Shown here: positions 60,422 through 64,000 of the stretch, in pieces
Position numbering within the stretch: position 1 is the stretch's first letter
How the letters are laid out: the number at the start of each line of letters is the position of its first letter
The notes under the pieces: model-generated
Database searches by the model: none
What the model was told of the DNA's origin: nothing
What the model saw: only the letters and a program-made list of their open reading frames with translations
Program-made: the position numbers and the translations under genes
Assembly: GCA_021442155.1 (NCBI GenBank)
Contig: CM038216.1
Coordinates: 83,920,945-83,984,944 of the forward strand
Length of the DNA stretch: 64,000 nt
Source of the DNA: Cymbidium sinense
Lineage: Eukaryota > Streptophyta > Magnoliopsida > Asparagales > Orchidaceae
Reading direction: 5' to 3'

Positions 60422-61137
60422 GGTTTAGGGTTTAGGGTTTAAGCTTTTTACTATTTACAGTTTAGGGTTTAGGGTTTAGGGTTTAGGATTTAGGGTTAGC
60501 TTAGGGTTTAGGGTTAGTCTAGTGTTTAGGGTTTAGGGTTTAGGGTTTTTAGTGTTTAGGGTTTAGGTTTCGGTTAGAGTTTAGGGCTTATGTTTTAGGG
60601 TTTAGGGTTTATAGATTAGGGTTAGGGTTTATTGTTTAAGGTTTGGGGTTTATGGTTTAGGGTTTAGAATTTAGGGTTTAGGGTTTATGGTTTAGGTTTT
60701 ATGGTTTTTTAGGGTTTAGGGTTTAGGGTTTAGGGTTAGTTTTAGGGTTTAGGTTAAGGTTTAGGGTTTAGGATTTAGGGTTTAGGGTTTAGGGTTTAGT
60801 TTTTAGGGTTTTTTATTTAAATTAAGTACCAAGTTTTAGATTATTTAGTTTATGTAGTTTATTTTTTATTTATTTAGTTTATTTATTTATTAATTTTATT
60901 TAGGTTTATTTTATATTTTATTTTGTTTAATTTATTTATTTTAGGTTTATCATTTTAGTTTAGGTTTATTTTTTAATTTTTTTATGTTTAGGTTTAGGTT
61001 TAGGTTTAGGTTTATTTTAGTTTATTTTATTTTTATTTTATTTTAGGATTAAGTTCTTTTTATTTTTAGGTTTAGGTTTAGGTTTTTATTTTATTTTTTA
61101 GGTTTAGGTTTTAGGTTTAGGTTTTTATTTTATTTTG
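60422..61137 (+). repeat. Telomere-like array before the RTE-like LINE
   Basis: Regular TTTAGGG-type DNA covers 60422-60810, followed by a landmark remnant (AAATTAAGTACCAAG near 60818) and T-rich DNA to about 61137. No gene is visible. Confidence 0.88.
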
Positions 61138-64000
61138 ATTTAACACTACCATTGCCGGTCCCAAGTCCGGATGTGAAAAGTGGAGGGTTGCATTAGGTAG
61201 TCGACAGCCAGCATAAAACTTGTCAAAATAATCATGACATCAATCCTTTAAATCATTGTGTTAATGCTAGGCGTCCCCAGAAACAACTTGTAGGAATACG
61301 TGAAAAATGTGCTAGAGCCATTGCATGGCGAGTGCGGTGTTAAATAAGGGTTCCCACATTATGGGTGATGCGTGCAAAGAAGTTAGTCCATGAAACTAGA
61401 ATTAGGTTAGGATCTTGGAATATGGTACTCTTACGTAAATTAATGGAATTAATTGATATTATGGTTCATAGAAAGATAAATATTTTATGTGTTCAAGAAA
61501 CTAAATGAGTTGGGGAGAAGGCCAAGGAGATTGATAGTTTAGGTTTTAAACTTTGGATTAGGTAAAAGTCAAACTAGAAATGGTGTAGGTGTGATTATAG
61601 ATAAAAGTTGAAGGATAATGTTATAAATATTAATAGATGTGTAGATAGAATTATAGCTTTAAAGATTATTGTTGATACTAAGATTATCAATGTTATAAGT
61701 GTCTATGCTCCTCAAATAGGTTTGGAGATAAGCACAAAAGAAAAATTTTGGAATGAATTAGAGGGATTAATACAAAAGATACCTCTTGAAGAAAAAGTAT
61801 TTATTAGAGGAGATTTAAATGGACTTGTTGGTAGACTGATAGAAGATTTTAAAAGTATCCATGGTGGTTATGGATTTGGAGTGACTAATGAAGAAGGTAT
61901 GACTATTTTAGATTTTGGTTTAGCTTATGATTTTGTAGTTGCTAACACTTTATTTAAGAAAAGAGATGAACATATTATTACTTATAAAAATGGATCTAGT
62001 AAAACACAAATTGATTATTTTCTGATAAGAAAATAAATCGTTTAAATTGTAAAGATTGTAAGGTCATTTCAAGTGAAAATCTAAGTACCCAACATCGATT
62101 GTTAGTTTTAGATTTTAAGATGAAAGGTTGTAAGAGAAACAATAAATCAAATTATTGTCCTAGAACTATATGGGGAAACTTAAAGAACACAAATAAAAAT
62201 ATTTTTAAGAGCAAGCTACAAGAGATTAGAATTTGGGATGTTCCTGAGGAAGCTAATATTATGTGGGAAAAAATAATAAGTGAAATTAAGCAAGTTGCTA
62301 ATGATGTGCTTGGAGAATCAAAAGGAAAAGCTTCTTTTAATAAGAATAGTTGGTGGTGGAGTGAGAGTGTGCATGAAAAGATAAAAAATAAGAAGTATTG
62401 TTATAAAACTTGGTTTAGATGTAGTAACTCGGAGAATTGGGAAATATATAAAGTGGCCTATAGAGATTCTAAGAAAGCATTATATGATGCAAAAAAATTA
62501 GCTTTTAGTGATTTATACAATAGATTAGATACCAAAGAAGGTGATATAAGTTAGCCAATCAAAGAGATAGGAGAAGTAAAGACATAGTTCAAGTGAGGTG
62601 TATTAAGGATGAAAATAATAAAATGCTTTTTTTAGAAAAGGATATTGAAAATAGGTGGATGAGGTATTTTGTTAAACTTTTCAATGAAGGATCTGAAAGT
62701 ATGATTGATTTTAGCAACCTTAATACCCTAAACAAAAATAGAGAATTTCATTTTTAGTCAGATTAGTAAATCAAGTTAGTGAAGCTTTAAAGAAAATGAA
62801 ATGTGGAAAACAAGAGGACCGGATAATATGCCAATAGAAGTGTGGAAATGTTTAGGAGATCAAGGAATTTCTTGGCTTACAAATCTTTTTAATGTGATTT
62901 TAAGGACGTAAAAGATGCCAGATGAGTGGAGAAAGAGTTTTTTGGTTCCTACATTTAAGAATAAAGGTGATGCACAAGAGTGTGTAAATTATAGAGGAAT
63001 TAAGTTAATGTACCATACATTAAAATTATGGGAGAGAGTAATTGAGCATAGGTTACGATGTGATGAAGTTTCTCACAATCGTTGGTTTCATGCCAGGTAG
63101 ATCTACTATGGATGTTATACATTTGTTAAGGGCTTTGATGGAGAGCATAGAGAAAGTAAGGAGGATCTACATATGATATTTATTGATTTATAGAAAGCTT
63201 AAGATTAAGTTTCAAGAGATGTTCTTTGGAGAGTTCTAGAATAGAAAGGAGTTAATATTGGTTATATTCAAGTCATTAAGGATATGTATACTAGAGCTGT
63301 TACTTGTGTCCAAACACAAGGAGGGTTGACAAAATATTTTCCTATTTCAGTTGGATTACATGAAGGATCAGCTTTAAGCCCTTATCTTTTTTTTACTTTT
63401 GTTATGGATGTTATTACTAGGCATTTACAAGAAGATGTACCTTGGTGTATGCTTTTTACTGATGAAATTCTTCTTGTTGATAAGACTAGAGAGGGAGTCC
63501 AACAGAAACTTGAATTGTGGAGGTACTCACAGTCTAAAGGTTTTCATTTAAGTAGATCTAAAACTGAATATATGGAGTGTAACTTTAGTTGTAGAAGTTC
63601 TAGTGGTAGTGTTGTGACATTAGGTGAACAAGTCATTAATAATAGTGAACGTTTCAGATATTTAGGCTCTATTGTTCAAAATGATGGTGAAATCGATGGA
63701 GATGTTATTAGTAGAATTCAAGTTGGATGGTTGAAGTGGAAGAATGCATCTGGTCTATTATATGATAGAAAAGTTCCACTTAAACTTAAGGGAAAATTTT
63801 ATAAGATGGTGGTAAGACCCATAATGACTTATGGTGTAGAATGTTGGCCAACAAAAGAGAAGCATAAGGCTAAGTTAAGTGTTACAGAGTTGAGGATGCT
63901 TAGGTGGATGAGTGGCTTTACTCTTAGAGATAGATTGCAAAATGAGTATATTCGGGAAAAAGTTGGAGTAGTAGAGATAGAAGTTCTAGTGGTAGTGTTG
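61138..64000 (+). pseudogene. RTE-like LINE polyprotein (endonuclease plus RT), broken, runs off the window
   Basis: This is a plus-strand non-LTR retrotransposon unrelated to the L1-type copies. About 240 bp of leader precede the reading frame. The endonuclease follows: RLGSWN (about 61403), CVQETK (about 61490), ISVYAPQ (about 61700), a FIRGDLNG segment (usually GDFNG), TQIDYFLIRK (about 62015) and STQHRLLVLDF (about 62085). After the connector (62099-62554) the RT begins with KNKGDAQECVNYRGIKLM (about 62960). It continues with GRSTMDVIHLL, FIDL-stop-KA (about 63180), GLHEGSALSPYLF (usually GLHQGSALSP) and MLFTDEI where FADD is expected. The downstream FRYLGS and YGVECWP segments are also present. 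Stops and frameshifts, plus the altered catalytic pair, make it inactive. Plant proteins of this type are often mislabelled craniofacial development protein 2-like. The 3' end lies beyond 64000. The clade assignment is inferred from motifs. Confidence 0.8.

Noticed and set aside
1..64000. CRISPR array or bacterial mobile element
   Set aside because: The repeats have no spacer structure, and all recognisable proteins are plant or plant LINE-type.

Overview
The window reads as non-genic plant heterochromatin of telomeric or subtelomeric origin. About 40 kb consists of degenerate plant-type telomere repeat (TTTAGGG and variants, always G-rich on the + strand) alternating with very T-rich TTTA/TTTTA sequence. 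The plant-type repeat, fragments of a plant glycine-rich RNA-binding protein (GRP) and of the plant ribosomal stalk protein P0, and plant-style LINEs all point to a flowering plant or other seed plant. I cannot name the species. I see no intact cellular gene, tRNA, rRNA or CRISPR array.

Layout. 1-18303: telomere-like array carrying eight copies of a ~450-510 bp 'island' on the - strand. Each island is the 3' end of a GRP mRNA (end of the RRM, glycine-rich tail, 3' UTR, poly-A remnant). A ~10.1 kb block is present twice in tandem (1-8085 and 10114-17640). 18304-38166: L1-type LINE sequence on the - strand. Copy A lacks its 3' end and abuts copy B/C, which is 5'-truncated. Copy B/C is split by a 7.4 kb gene-free insertion (22850-30230) flanked by GAATTA. 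38167-59549: telomere-like array again, with three more GRP islands (49.0, 51.9 and 59.0 kb). 59550-60421: 5'-truncated retrocopy of the ribosomal P0 mRNA. 60422-61137: telomere-like repeat. 61138-64000: a second, unrelated LINE on the + strand (RTE-like), running off the window.

How the parts fit together. The GRP, P0 and L1 sequences are all sense on the C-rich (-) strand, and each ends in an A-run next to telomere-like repeat. That is what L1-type target-primed reverse transcription would produce when it nicks TTT|AGGG on the G-rich strand. All complete GRP islands share one 5' junction, so a single insertion was probably captured by the array and then amplified with it. The array is therefore a composite satellite: telomere-like blocks, a recurring landmark (AAATTAAGTAAAC...GTAGG) at roughly 0.9-1.2 kb spacing, T-rich blocks, and GRP islands. 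Parts of the second duplication copy (about 12.0-16.6 kb) look corrupted in a way that suggests consensus or base-calling error as much as biology.
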